NCBI GenBank assembly: GCA_000482145.1
Contig: AUXH01000395.1
Location: 1 to 18,513, forward strand
From: Strigomonas culicis
Lineage: Eukaryota; Euglenozoa; Kinetoplastea; Trypanosomatida; Trypanosomatidae
Direction: 5' to 3'
DNA length: 18,513 bases
In this document: positions 1 through 8,096 of the stretch, one piece after another
Numbering within the stretch: position 1 is the first letter of the stretch
How the letters are laid out: the number at the start of each line of letters is the position of its first letter
Program-made: the position numbers and the translations under genes
Notes under the pieces: model-generated
Told to the model about the DNA's origin: nothing
Database searches by the model: none
Seen by the model: only the letters and a program-made list of their open reading frames with translations

Positions 1-327
1 TCATCGCCACGGCGAGCAGCACGCCGGTCGCGCAGCTCTGCCCACCGCGTACACGTAGTCCGGCAGCCGCATACACGGCACGTGCTTGCCCACCACCGGG
101 ATCAGCGCGCCGAGCGCCGACGCGGCCAGCACGACGAAGATGGCGCCGATGTGCAGGCCCACCGAGTAGTCCTCCGTGAGCGGGCTGCAGCCCTCGTCGC
201 CCTCGGCGTCCGCCGCGTCGGCCACCACGGCCGCGAGCGAGTCCGCGGTGGCGGCGGCGAGGAGGTCGTAGTTGTCGCGCAGCAGCTGCGCGCACAGCTC
301 CAACGTGGCGTTCGGCAGAGAGGTCAT
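1..327 (-). pseudogene. ZIP-family divalent metal transporter, N-terminal part, apparently frameshifted (LIT1-like)
   Basis: This is the N-terminus of a ZIP (SLC39) transporter, a family that moves Fe2+ or Zn2+ into the cytosol across the plasma membrane or a vesicle membrane. The ATG at 325-327 gives 108 residues before a stop at 1-3. Residues 1-53 are a soluble, acidic leader with an N-glycosylation sequon (N6-A-T). Residues 55-80 form transmembrane helix 1 (SVGLHIGAIFVVLAASALGA), and 89-96 (PDYVYAVG) lead into helix 2. ZIP helix 2 normally continues with a segment like TGVLLAVAM. That sequence is present, but one frame away, at about positions 2-30. The reading frame is therefore lost by one base around 28-36 and ends in an out-of-frame tail and a premature stop. 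Family members are about 350-430 residues, so most of the protein would lie beyond the window. It may be a true pseudogene, one damaged copy of a tandem array, or an assembly error. The ZIP assignment is firm; the closer match to LIT1 is from memory of the family. Confidence 0.8.
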
Positions 328-675
328 TGGTGGGGGAGGCGGATGTGGCACGTGCAATAGTAAGGAGAGTTATTATTGTAAGCGAAACCGGATGTACACA
401 CAGATGAAATGTGTCGGAGAGAGAAAGCTTTAAAGGAAAGAGAGAGAGAGTATGAAGACAAGATGATAAGTCTTGAATAAGAAGAGACGTAGAGAGGAGT
501 AGAGCATTGCGTTGTCAGCAATTTAAGTGGAATGTGGCACGAATGGGAGTACCAGATAGCCAAGAGGAATGTGTGGACATGGCAAGCAATGCATATGAAT
601 TGTCGTGTGTAGATGTCACGGTAGCAATTAGATATAGAGACCCCGTAGGCCGGCACGGATGCCAGCCATGCAGCG
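328..675. other. Spacer between the ZIP gene and the gluconokinase gene
   Basis: This stretch holds the 3' UTR of the kinase gene and the 5' UTR of the transporter gene, including the acceptor at 428-429. Apart from the GA-rich run I see no gene or structured RNA in it. Confidence 0.6.
428..475 (-). promoter_or_regulatory. Predicted spliced-leader acceptor and pyrimidine tract for the ZIP gene
   Basis: Read on the minus strand, a CT-rich run (plus-strand GA repeats around 434-451) is followed by AG at 428-429. No other AG lies between this one and the ATG at 327, so the 5' UTR would be about 100 bases. The assignment rests on the usual trypanosomatid rule of the first AG after a pyrimidine tract. 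Confidence 0.55.
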
Positions 676-1215
676 TCACAACGTGTCGGGCAGCAGGGTG
701 ACGGCCATCTCCGCCAGCTGCGCCGCAGACCTGCCGGTACAGTCGAGCTGCACACCCTGCTCCAGTTGCGGGTCGAGCGGCTCCAGCAGCGCGACCTGCG
801 ACCGCACGAGCGAGGCCGGCATGTAGTGCCCTTCGCGCTGCTGCACCCGCTGCACCAGCGCGTCGTACGGGAGGGCGAGGACCACAAAAAAAACGACCGA
901 GTCCTGCTCCACCGGCGGCGATGCCGCGCCGCGCAGGAGGTCGCGATACTTCCGCTGCAGGGCGGAGCAGGCCAGGACGACGGAGCGACCGGCCGCGCTG
1001 TACTTTTCAATGACATCGGTGCGCAAAGCGAGAAGCCAGGGCCTGCGGTCGTCGTCCGTCAGCGGCTCGCCGCGCTGCATCTTCGCGACGTTCTCCTTGC
1101 TGTGGTACGCATCCCCCTCCTCGAAAGCGCAGCCGAGCCGGGCGGCAATGCACTGCCCCGTCGTGGTCTTGCCGCAGCCGGAGGGGCCGCCCACAATGAT
1201 GACAACACTCTTCAT
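676..1215 (-). CDS. Gluconokinase (GntK family)
   Basis: Predicted to phosphorylate D-gluconate with ATP to 6-phosphogluconate (EC 2.7.1.12), feeding the pentose phosphate pathway. The protein is 179 residues, the usual length for the single-domain bacterial-type enzyme. The P-loop is GPSGCGKT at residues 10-17. The family signature follows: GDAYHSKENVAKM at 34-46, then GEPLTDDDRRPWL at 49-61, with the aspartates and arginines expected for substrate binding. CSALQRKYRDLLR (83-95) and REGHYMPASLVRSQ (127-140) match the conserved lid and base-binding regions, followed by LEPL. I chose the ATG at 1213-1215 because the P-loop strand starts directly after it (MKSVVIIVGG) and a good splice acceptor lies just upstream. 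The open frame runs further upstream but reads through T-rich spacer sequence. The C-terminus ends in LLPDTL with no glycosomal PTS1, so glycosomal location is not supported by the tail. Every hallmark residue I can check is present, so it should be active. Confidence 0.93.
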   Translation of the reverse strand: MKSVVIIVGGPSGCGKTTTGQCIAARLGCAFEEGDAYHSKENVAKMQRGEPLTDDDRRPWLLALRTDVIEKYSAAGRSVVLACSALQRKYRDLLRGAASPPVEQDSVVFFVVLALPYDALVQRVQQREGHYMPASLVRSQVALLEPLDPQLEQGVQLDCTGRSAAQLAEMAVTLLPDTL

Positions 1216-1659
1216 GGTGCGTGAGCAACGCGGAAAGCACTTCTTGCGCAACAGAAAGCTAACAGACGGGCGTGCGAGAAGGTGTGGAGAAGTGAGGAAA
1301 GAAAGAGTGATCCAATAGGGGTGGGAGTGGAGTGGTGTAAGAATACGTAAATGGCACGCAGAATGATCGACAAAGTGTTTCATCCACGTGGTCAAGTAAA
1401 GGCTGTTGCTCTGTAAAGACCAACAACAACCATATACACACATAAAAAAAAAACTTGATAGGGGTAAGGAAGTACAAAAAGCGCCGTTCCGACACCCACC
1501 TGCAACCCAAAAGATGCGGTCCCTTAAGGGACTACTTGCAGAACATTTTAAAAAAGATAACTCTGTAATAATGAATGAAAGGTACAGTTGAGTTGTTGTT
1601 TTTGTCGCCCGTGAGAGCATCCACGTCTGTGTCTGTGCATCATACATGGCGCCGCTCAA
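1216..1659. other. Spacer between the HMG-like gene and the gluconokinase gene
   Basis: It holds the 3' UTR of the gene at 1660-3390 and the kinase 5' UTR. It has an A9 run near 1445-1453 and the CT-rich acceptor region described separately. I see no further gene. Confidence 0.6.
1259..1312 (-). promoter_or_regulatory. Predicted spliced-leader acceptor and pyrimidine tract for the gluconokinase gene
   Basis: The minus strand reads a 35-base CT-rich run (plus 1276-1310) and then AG at 1259-1260. This leaves a 5' UTR of about 43 bases before the ATG at 1215 and supports that start over longer upstream frames. Confidence 0.6.
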
Positions 1660-3390
1660 CTAAACGATATGCACAACATTCCCTTTCCGTTTGGATGGTT
1701 TTACCACCACCTCCTCCTCAACGTCTTCCTCGTCCTCCTCTTCCAGTTCGCTCTCGCCTTCCTCATACACATCCTGCTCGATGGCTTCGTCCTCGTCCGC
1801 CGGCGCGGTGGCATCCCGCCCGCGCGCCTTGCCGGCACCCGGCTGCAGTGGGAAGGCTGCCGCAATAGCGTCGTTCTCGTCGTACTGCTGCCGCTCCACC
1901 GGGTCGAGTGCCAGCCACTTCTTGCGCATCGCCGCCTCGAAGAGCCGATTGCCGAAGGTTGCGTGGCCGCCCCGTATCAAGCCGTAGCGCGCGCACATCT
2001 CGCCGTAGAACTTGCGGAACGCGACGGCCCCGCTGCGCTGCGGCGTGATGGGCAGATAGAAGGGGAAGCTCAGCGCAGCCTGCTGCAGGTCGGTGAGGTC
2101 GTGGTACTTGCGCGTCGCCTCGGAGCGCAGGATGCCGTAGTCCCGGGAGCAGTACTTAAAGAAGAGTTGCATGCCCGTCTTGGTGATGCGCTCGGGCTTA
2201 CGCGCGAAGCAGTAGCACCTGTCTCTCTCCTCCTTCGGCAGCTGGTGCCAGTCCGCGAAGTTGCGTTTGAAGGGCGGGTGCGGCGACCCCTTCTGCGCCA
2301 GGGCGCTCAGCAGCTCGCACCGGTTGAAGTAGACGGTCATCGGGGACTGGATCGCCTTCACCTCGGGTAGCTCGCCCGCCCCCAGGAGCACCTTGGCGGT
2401 GAAGGCGAGCTGCGCGTTCATGTCCTGCAGGATGCGCGCCGCCTCCGAGCGGAACGTCGTCTCCACTGCCCCCACCTGATCCGTGGTCATGCGGTTGACG
2501 TGCTCCTCCACGTATGCCGTGCCGTAGGAGGCGATGTCGCCCTTCGCGTTCGCGAGGCTGAGCTGCACTGTCGACAAGGCCCGCGAATCCTTTGTCAGCT
2601 CCAGCTCGCGCACCTGCAGCTTTCCCTTCTTGTGGGACCAGTCCTCGAGGGTCGGGATGTCCTTGAAGTGCACCGCCACGTAGAGAAAGGTGGGTGTAAA
2701 GCGCATGCGCGTGGCGCGGTCGTCGTCCTCTAGCAGTGCGCTGCCCTTGCGGGACACCTCCACGAAGTAGCGCTTCAGCCACACGGAGTGGAGGAGGCCG
2801 ATGTTGATGTCGCCCGTCTTCCTGTCCGTGTAGCGCGCCCACTCCTCGGCGGTCGGGGGCTCCACGCCGGCCTCCCGCATGAGCGACACCAGCGTGTCGC
2901 GGTGCTGCCGCTGTTTCAGCTGGTCAATGACCGAGACGTAGATGCGCGTGAAGGTGTGCGTGACGAGCAGGCGGTTGCCACGGAACAGCAGCTTCGCGTT
3001 GAACTTATTGGAGGGGAAAAAGACGTGTTTTTTGATCAGTGGTGAAAAGAAGTGGATCTTCGTTTCCACATCCTGCAGCAGCAGGCGGCGATAGTTGCGG
3101 CGGCGGGCGAGTGACTTGTCGTCACGCGCGCGTAGGGCGTTCTTCGACAGCTTTCTGCGGTTGTTCGCTACGAGACGGTCGGGCGTGAGATAGTTGAACT
3201 TCTTCTTCTTCGCACTCGAGCTGGCTGTGCGCGTGTGCGAGCGGTGTGGAGTGGGGTAGGAGGCCACGGGGCGCCAGGCGGTGTACAGAAGGGTCGGCCA
3301 CGACAGCGGAAGGAGCGTGGCCGGTCCCGCGCAAGCCAGCGCTGCACCCCCAAAGGTGCCGTGGAAACACTGCTGCCCGAGCCGTCGCAT
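1660..3390 (-). CDS. Putative mitochondrial HMG-box-like protein with acidic tail
   Basis: This is a 576-residue protein I cannot name. Residues 1-60 are rich in Arg, Ala, Ser and Thr with no acidic residue, as in a mitochondrial presequence. A strongly basic region follows (about 60-105). The middle (110-345) has no domain I recognise. Three segments then look like divergent HMG boxes: about 351-397 (FADWHQLPKEERDRCYCFA), 405-448 (MQLFFKYCSRDYG then DLQQAALSFPF) and 453-508. The last is the clearest: an AF-x-x-FYGEMCARYG first helix at 457-470, a second helix, then KKWLALDPVERQQYDEND at 490-506, which fits the W-x-x-L-x-x-x-E-x-x-x-Y end of the fold. Residues 534-561 are mostly Glu and Asp, followed by a short basic end (KPSKRKG). 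HMG boxes plus an acidic tail recall HMGB proteins; HMG-box proteins of the kinetoplast, such as TbKAP6, are a precedent for mitochondrial location. The role in DNA bending or packaging is inference. It could instead be a mitoribosome-associated factor. Confidence 0.85.
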   Translation of the reverse strand: MRRLGQQCFHGTFGGAALACAGPATLLPLSWPTLLYTAWRPVASYPTPHRSHTRTASSSAKKKKFNYLTPDRLVANNRRKLSKNALRARDDKSLARRRNYRRLLLQDVETKIHFFSPLIKKHVFFPSNKFNAKLLFRGNRLLVTHTFTRIYVSVIDQLKQRQHRDTLVSLMREAGVEPPTAEEWARYTDRKTGDINIGLLHSVWLKRYFVEVSRKGSALLEDDDRATRMRFTPTFLYVAVHFKDIPTLEDWSHKKGKLQVRELELTKDSRALSTVQLSLANAKGDIASYGTAYVEEHVNRMTTDQVGAVETTFRSEAARILQDMNAQLAFTAKVLLGAGELPEVKAIQSPMTVYFNRCELLSALAQKGSPHPPFKRNFADWHQLPKEERDRCYCFARKPERITKTGMQLFFKYCSRDYGILRSEATRKYHDLTDLQQAALSFPFYLPITPQRSGAVAFRKFYGEMCARYGLIRGGHATFGNRLFEAAMRKKWLALDPVERQQYDENDAIAAAFPLQPGAGKARGRDATAPADEDEAIEQDVYEEGESELEEEDEEDVEEEVVVKPSKRKGNVVHIV

Positions 3391-3726
3391 CGCGTTGGTG
3401 TATTATCTATCTATTGCAATTACGAGAAGGATGTGTGTTCTTCCTGGAGAAAAGAAAACCTATACAGGAAGAAGCTGTCATCAAAATAATAATGACAATA
3501 AAGATGAAGGAAAGAGAGAGAGAGCAGTTTAGTGAAAGGAGGAAAAAAAAAACTGTATACATGTTCTGGACTTTATACACAGTCTACGTTATTCATTTTA
3601 TTCCCACCAAGATGAATGGGTTCTGTGTCGTTGTGATCTGATTCATAATACAAACGTACTGTACAGTAAAGGTATACGTTACCTTTTCAGTGTGATAATG
3701 TCCTTCAATAGTGCCCACGCTTCCGC
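3391..3726. other. Spacer between the AT-hook gene and the HMG-like gene
   Basis: It contains the 3' UTR of the AT-hook gene and the 5' UTR of the HMG-like gene. It is AT-rich, with an A10 run at about 3543-3552. No other gene is visible. Confidence 0.6.
3475..3525 (-). promoter_or_regulatory. Predicted spliced-leader acceptor and pyrimidine tract for the HMG-like gene
   Basis: A pure CT run on the minus strand (plus-strand GA repeat 3511-3524) is followed by T-rich sequence and AG at 3475-3476. The resulting 5' UTR is about 84 bases. Confidence 0.55.
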
Positions 3727-6700
3727 TCACGCTTTTCGTTTTTTCTGAGGCGTTGCCATTTTCTTTTTTCCCTTCTTTGACTGCAGAGACTGCAGCACGC
3801 GGATAACGGTATCGATCAGCTCATCGTCCACCTCGGCATCATCGTCTTCATCGCGTCGTAGTGGTGGTCGCCCCCTCTTTTTCTTCCGCTTTCCCCCATC
3901 GAGCTTCTTCACCGCGGTGATGACACGCTCCAGTGTCGGCTTGCCCAGCTGCTCCTCCTTCCGAGGGCGGCCGCGCCGCTTCCGCGCCGGTGCCTCCGCC
4001 GCCGCGGCCTCGGCGGAACACGTGTCCTCGCGCGCGGCCGGCGCCGCGACTTTCCGCGGTCTCCCGCGCGCGCGCTTTGCGACGACCGCCGCGCGGAGCG
4101 GCGCCTCCTCTTCGCTCATCGTCTCCACAGACGGTCTCTGTGCATCGTCGTCCTCCACCGCGTCGCTCGGCTGCGCGTCCGCCGCGGGCGGCGGTTGCTT
4201 GCGGGGCCGGCCGCGCCGCCGCCTCCCCACCGTGGCCTGGCTGTGCCGCTGCAGCCGTCGCAGGGTGAGCTGCAGGTGGCGCTGCACCGCCTCGCGATGC
4301 GGCACGTGCGCGTCGCGCGGGCGCGGGACCATGAGTGCCACGCGGCCCAGCGGCTCGCGCAGCGCGGCCTGCCGCGCCGCGTCGCCGCGCGCCCGGAACC
4401 ACTGCTCCTCCGCCAGCTCCGCGTCGCTTTGGGCGAAGCAGAAGGAGACGGCCAGCTGCTGCAGCGGCAGCAGCCGCTGGAAGGTGGACATGGGCGACGG
4501 CCCCCCGGCGGCGCCGTACACCCTCTGCAGGTGATTGTAGAGGTCCCACGGGGCGCGCGGCCGCGGCGACGCAAGGGCGGGGCCGGTCGGCACCCCGGCC
4601 GCGCCGCGTGAGGCCCCGGCGGAGGGGAGGACGTGCGCCGCACCAAAAAAGCTGAAGGAGGCCTGCGACTGGGGCGACAGCGCCTCGAAGGCCACGACCG
4701 GCGGCGGCGCCACGGGAGCGGGTGCTGGGCCCACCGCCCCACGCAGCGCCAGCACGGTCCGCAGCGCCTGCCGCAGTGCCGCGTGGCAGAAGGCGAGACG
4801 GTAGTACGTGTGCTTGGGCGCCGTAATCGCCCGCACCTCGTCGCGGGCAAAGAACAGGAGGAGAAACGCATACTGGGTTGCGAGCTCCTCGGCGACCGTC
4901 CGCTGCAGGGCGTCGAGTCGGTGCAGCTGGTCGACATAGAGGTCGAGCACCGAGCCGGCGTCACTGCCCCGGAAAGACTCCCACAGCTGCGAAAGCTGCG
5001 CGTCCTCCATCTCACCGTTCAGCGCATTGCTGAAGAGCCCGTCCGAGAAGTAGACATGATTCAGCACCGCCTGTGAGGTCGCCTTGCGCTTCCGCAGTTT
5101 GCCGCTTTTCGTGTAGCGATTCTTAGCCTTCGCCTGCTTATCTGCCGCCGCAAAGATACGGTATGGCTGGGCTGTCTCGGTGTCTCTCTGTGGCGTTGGC
5201 TCGGCGGCGGCGCGCGGCGTCGCCGGCACCGCAGAGGCCTTCACGACACCACCGCTGTGGCCGCCGGACCCACTTTTAACGGAGTCACATCCGAGGCTCG
5301 CATGAGGGAGACAAACGGTCAGCCGCTCCTCCGCACTGCCGGAAGGGTCCACGACGGACTGCAGAATGGGTTCAATAAACCCCAAATAGAAACGGTCGAT
5401 ATCGTAGCAGTTCAGCCGTCGCTGCTCGTCCTCGATCGCACTTTTTCGCCTCTGTTCTGTTTCAGATAACCTCACTACGGCGCGCGTGTACGCGGCTTCC
5501 CCATCGCCGCCGCTCCCCTCGACGGTCTCGTCCGGGTCCACCTCTGCGTCGTAGCTGTACACGGCGTAGATGCCCGTCGTGTTGTTCCGCACCAAGACCT
5601 GCGCGATGCGCGCGCCGTGTGCGCCGAACAGCTTCTCATCGAGCAGCTGCTGCGTGACGCGGTTGAGGGGGCGCCCGTCCGTGTCGAACAACGCAATTTC
5701 GTCCTGCTCCGTCCGCTTGGGCTTCTCCTCTGCCGACTTCACCGCCTCCTTCTCTGCCGTCCGCGCGTCGACCGTTTCATCGGAGCTGCTCAGATAGCGC
5801 AGGCGGCCAAAGTCGGACGGGGCCAGCGTCGGCCGCAGCTCCCCGAAGCTGAAGGGTGGCCGCTGCGGGGACGGCAGCAGCGCCGCGCTGTGGCGGTGGT
5901 GCAGCACAAAGAGATCCCACATCGCCGCCGGCCGGCTCCCCATGAAGAAGCTGCGCGTGGGCCTGGTGACAACCGCGTGAAGCTTATGCCGCATGGCAGG
6001 GCTGAAGAAGATCACTTGGTTGCGATGGAAGTTCAGCACGTGGGGGGACACGCGGATGGCACGCCGCACGGCCTTCCCCTTCACGCCGGTCGCCTCCTCC
6101 TTCGCAAGCTGCTCCGCGCATTGCTCCAGCAGCTCGCCCACGCTGTCCACCCACAAGTGCTGCTGCTTCAGGAACTGAAACAACAAGTAGCGCATGACTT
6201 TGGGCCGGCCCACAATGTTCTGGTGAGTGGGTGGTGGCGGCTTGGGCGCGTCCGGCTGCGACGCTGCCGCACCTGTGGCAGAGCTCTCTCCCTCCGCGCG
6301 GGCGCCATCGCGACGAGGGACCTCCGCCGCCGCAGACGATGGCTCAGTCGCCGTCTCCCCCACGTGTGCCCGCCCCGCCAGTTCGACCGCGGTCATCTCC
6401 TCGAGCCAGTGCGTCCGGTAGAACAGGCGGTCCTTCGCCTGCCACTCGTACAAGGGCGTGCGGAACTCCACGCGGTCGAGTGGCGGCACCGACGTGAGCA
6501 CCGTCGTGCATGAGGGGTCCACGTGGTAGAGCAGATCCTCCATGTTCAGTGCATGGCCGCTGTTTTCGCGCCACGCCGCAACATCGCCCCAAGCGGTTGA
6601 CGGGAGCGGCGGCTGGCGGTACGGAGGATCGACGTAGGTCTCGGAAGCCGCCTCAGGGGCCGGCCATTCATCGCTCGCTGTCGCTTCTGCTTCTACTGGG

Positions 6701-7266
6701 TCGGGGGCCGCAGGGCTCGCAGCAGCCGGCTGTGACGCGGGGACCGCCGCGCGCTCCGGTGGGATATGAGGGACGGCTACCGTTGCATCCGGGACATCCT
6801 GCATTTCCTTCTCTTCTTCCCCCACGTCGTCTTGCCTGACCGCTGGTGCCTCCTCCTCCCCGCCCTCCCCCTCCAGCTCCAGCTCCAGCGCGGTCTCGTC
6901 CTCGCCCACGGCGGAGGGTGCCTCGCCGCGCTGAAACTCCCTCAAGTGCCGCGCCGTGGGCTTTGGCAGTGCGGTGGGCAGCGGGATGCTGCGGCTGGGC
7001 GAGCCCCCCGCCTCGGGAGGGTGGACCCAGATGGTGTCCGTGGCTGGGCCGTGATCACCAGGACGGCGCTGTTGCCACCAGGGGGAAACCACGTACGCCT
7101 CGCGGCGCGCCATGCGCACCACCTCGGCCTGGGAAGCAACACAGCTCCGCGACGCACGCCGCAGCCCGCACAGAGCGAGCCGGTGGCGCCCGCGAACACG
7201 CAGAGCCGCACGACTCTCACAATGTACCAGCGTCGTTTGCAGTGTACACCATTTAATCCGTTTCAT
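3727..7266 (-). CDS. Large AT-hook protein with HMG-like segments, unknown function
   Basis: A 1,179-residue protein I do not recognise by name. Its clearest feature is four AT-hooks near the C-terminus: RRRGRPRK (about 1017-1022), RARGRPRK (about 1069), KRRGRPRK (about 1099) and KKKRGRPP (about 1133). AT-hooks bind the minor groove of AT-rich DNA. The chain ends in a lysine-rich tail (KKGKKKMATPQKKRKA). Residues 1-60 are basic and could be a mitochondrial presequence; M52 (MARREAYVVSPWW) is an alternative start. Residues 110-230 are acidic and Pro/Ala-rich, likely disordered. Ordered blocks lie at about 350-500 (PKVMRYLLFQFLKQQ onward), 535-660 and 735-870. Two segments resemble each other: MWDLFVLHHRHSAA at 449-462 and PWDLYNHLQRVYGAA at 906-920, each followed by a helix-like stretch and SSDE or SDAE. 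They also resemble the HMG-like segments of the next gene downstream. A nuclear or kinetoplast DNA-binding role is inferred from the AT-hooks; location is uncertain. Confidence 0.87.
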   Translation of the reverse strand: MKRIKWCTLQTTLVHCESRAALRVRGRHRLALCGLRRASRSCVASQAEVVRMARREAYVVSPWWQQRRPGDHGPATDTIWVHPPEAGGSPSRSIPLPTALPKPTARHLREFQRGEAPSAVGEDETALELELEGEGGEEEAPAVRQDDVGEEEKEMQDVPDATVAVPHIPPERAAVPASQPAAASPAAPDPVEAEATASDEWPAPEAASETYVDPPYRQPPLPSTAWGDVAAWRENSGHALNMEDLLYHVDPSCTTVLTSVPPLDRVEFRTPLYEWQAKDRLFYRTHWLEEMTAVELAGRAHVGETATEPSSAAAEVPRRDGARAEGESSATGAAASQPDAPKPPPPTHQNIVGRPKVMRYLLFQFLKQQHLWVDSVGELLEQCAEQLAKEEATGVKGKAVRRAIRVSPHVLNFHRNQVIFFSPAMRHKLHAVVTRPTRSFFMGSRPAAMWDLFVLHHRHSAALLPSPQRPPFSFGELRPTLAPSDFGRLRYLSSSDETVDARTAEKEAVKSAEEKPKRTEQDEIALFDTDGRPLNRVTQQLLDEKLFGAHGARIAQVLVRNNTTGIYAVYSYDAEVDPDETVEGSGGDGEAAYTRAVVRLSETEQRRKSAIEDEQRRLNCYDIDRFYLGFIEPILQSVVDPSGSAEERLTVCLPHASLGCDSVKSGSGGHSGGVVKASAVPATPRAAAEPTPQRDTETAQPYRIFAAADKQAKAKNRYTKSGKLRKRKATSQAVLNHVYFSDGLFSNALNGEMEDAQLSQLWESFRGSDAGSVLDLYVDQLHRLDALQRTVAEELATQYAFLLLFFARDEVRAITAPKHTYYRLAFCHAALRQALRTVLALRGAVGPAPAPVAPPPVVAFEALSPQSQASFSFFGAAHVLPSAGASRGAAGVPTGPALASPRPRAPWDLYNHLQRVYGAAGGPSPMSTFQRLLPLQQLAVSFCFAQSDAELAEEQWFRARGDAARQAALREPLGRVALMVPRPRDAHVPHREAVQRHLQLTLRRLQRHSQATVGRRRRGRPRKQPPPAADAQPSDAVEDDDAQRPSVETMSEEEAPLRAAVVAKRARGRPRKVAAPAAREDTCSAEAAAAEAPARKRRGRPRKEEQLGKPTLERVITAVKKLDGGKRKKKRGRPPLRRDEDDDAEVDDELIDTVIRVLQSLQSKKGKKKMATPQKKRKA

Positions 7267-8096
7267 TATACATACTAGCGAGACGAATGCAATGTCGCTG
7301 TTCTCGTTCTCTATTGTAATTTGAAATTGAATTTAAAAGAAGTGTGAAAGAAAGAAAAGAAATGCAGGGAGGGCGCGTTGCATGTAAGATTCACTGACTG
7401 AACGCTGAGCAAAACACTGCTTTTTTACATCTCCTCAGATGCATGAACAGAGGTCTCGGAAACTTAAAAAAAAAACATGCTTAAATGTATATAGATAGAT
7501 GGAGATATCACAAGGTCCAAACACACCTTACAGGAAAACACTAAAACATCACTGTATTGTGCAAAGACTCTAGAAAAAAAAAAAGAGAAAAAAACGAAGC
7601 AAACATGATAAGGGTTGTAGGCCAATGAAAAGGAAAAATGCAAAGAAAACAAAAAACAAATAGCACAACTTATGCATATGAACAGCTTTAGTGTAATACC
7701 GCTCGCACTGGGTGCAAAGAAGAAAACTTGAAAATGTATTTATTGGTTTCTTTCCTCTTGCCTCTCTACGGCTAACGGAAGTCAGTCTATTAATTTCATT
7801 TGTATCTAAATCTTTTTATTTTGCTCTCTTTGTTCTTTTTTTTTTGAAAACCTTTTTGTGTCCGTGTTCGTATATGGGATGATTACATCTATTTAAAAGA
7901 AAAAAAAGCCTTATGGTTTCTCTATTCCTTCTCCACACTCTCTACATGTACGAGGCATGGAACAGGTGATCACGCGAAGCGGAACTGCGTGCGGATGCTA
8001 CGGTCTCGGCGCCGCTCCTCACACGCGCGGCGGAGTACGATCCGCTTGGGTTGGAGGTGTATGTACGCCTCGATGGCCGCGCTCCATTGCGGGCGT
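7267..8096. other. 830-base spacer between the disordered-protein gene and the AT-hook gene
   Basis: This holds a long 3' UTR for the gene at 8097-8765 and the 5' UTR of the AT-hook gene. The part next to the stop (about 7960-8096) is GC-rich, and the rest is AT-rich with long homopolymer runs on both strands (T-rich on plus at 7800-7860, A-rich on plus at 7560-7660). A second strong pyrimidine tract with AG lies at 7568-7600 but leads to no evident reading frame. I see no tRNA-like or other structured gene. Confidence 0.55.
7311..7362 (-). promoter_or_regulatory. Predicted spliced-leader acceptor and pyrimidine tract for the AT-hook gene
   Basis: The minus strand reads TTTCTTTTCTTTCTTTCACACTTC over plus 7338-7361 region, then an AT-rich link and AG at 7311-7312. 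This gives a 5' UTR of about 44 bases. A later AG about 10 bases before the ATG is a weaker alternative. Confidence 0.45.

Noticed and set aside
1216..1659. Upstream extension of the gluconokinase frame
   Set aside because: The open frame continues through a pyrimidine tract and splice acceptor. The added sequence is low complexity and absent from the family, so the ATG at 1215 is preferred.
3917..7278. Several long plus-strand frames opposite the AT-hook gene
   Set aside because: They are antisense shadows of a GC-rich gene with low-complexity Arg/Pro/Ala translations and run against the direction of the whole unit.
7464..7652. A 62-codon minus-strand frame rich in Phe and Ser
   Set aside because: It is the translation of pyrimidine tracts in a UTR, with homopolymer-driven composition and no protein-like pattern.
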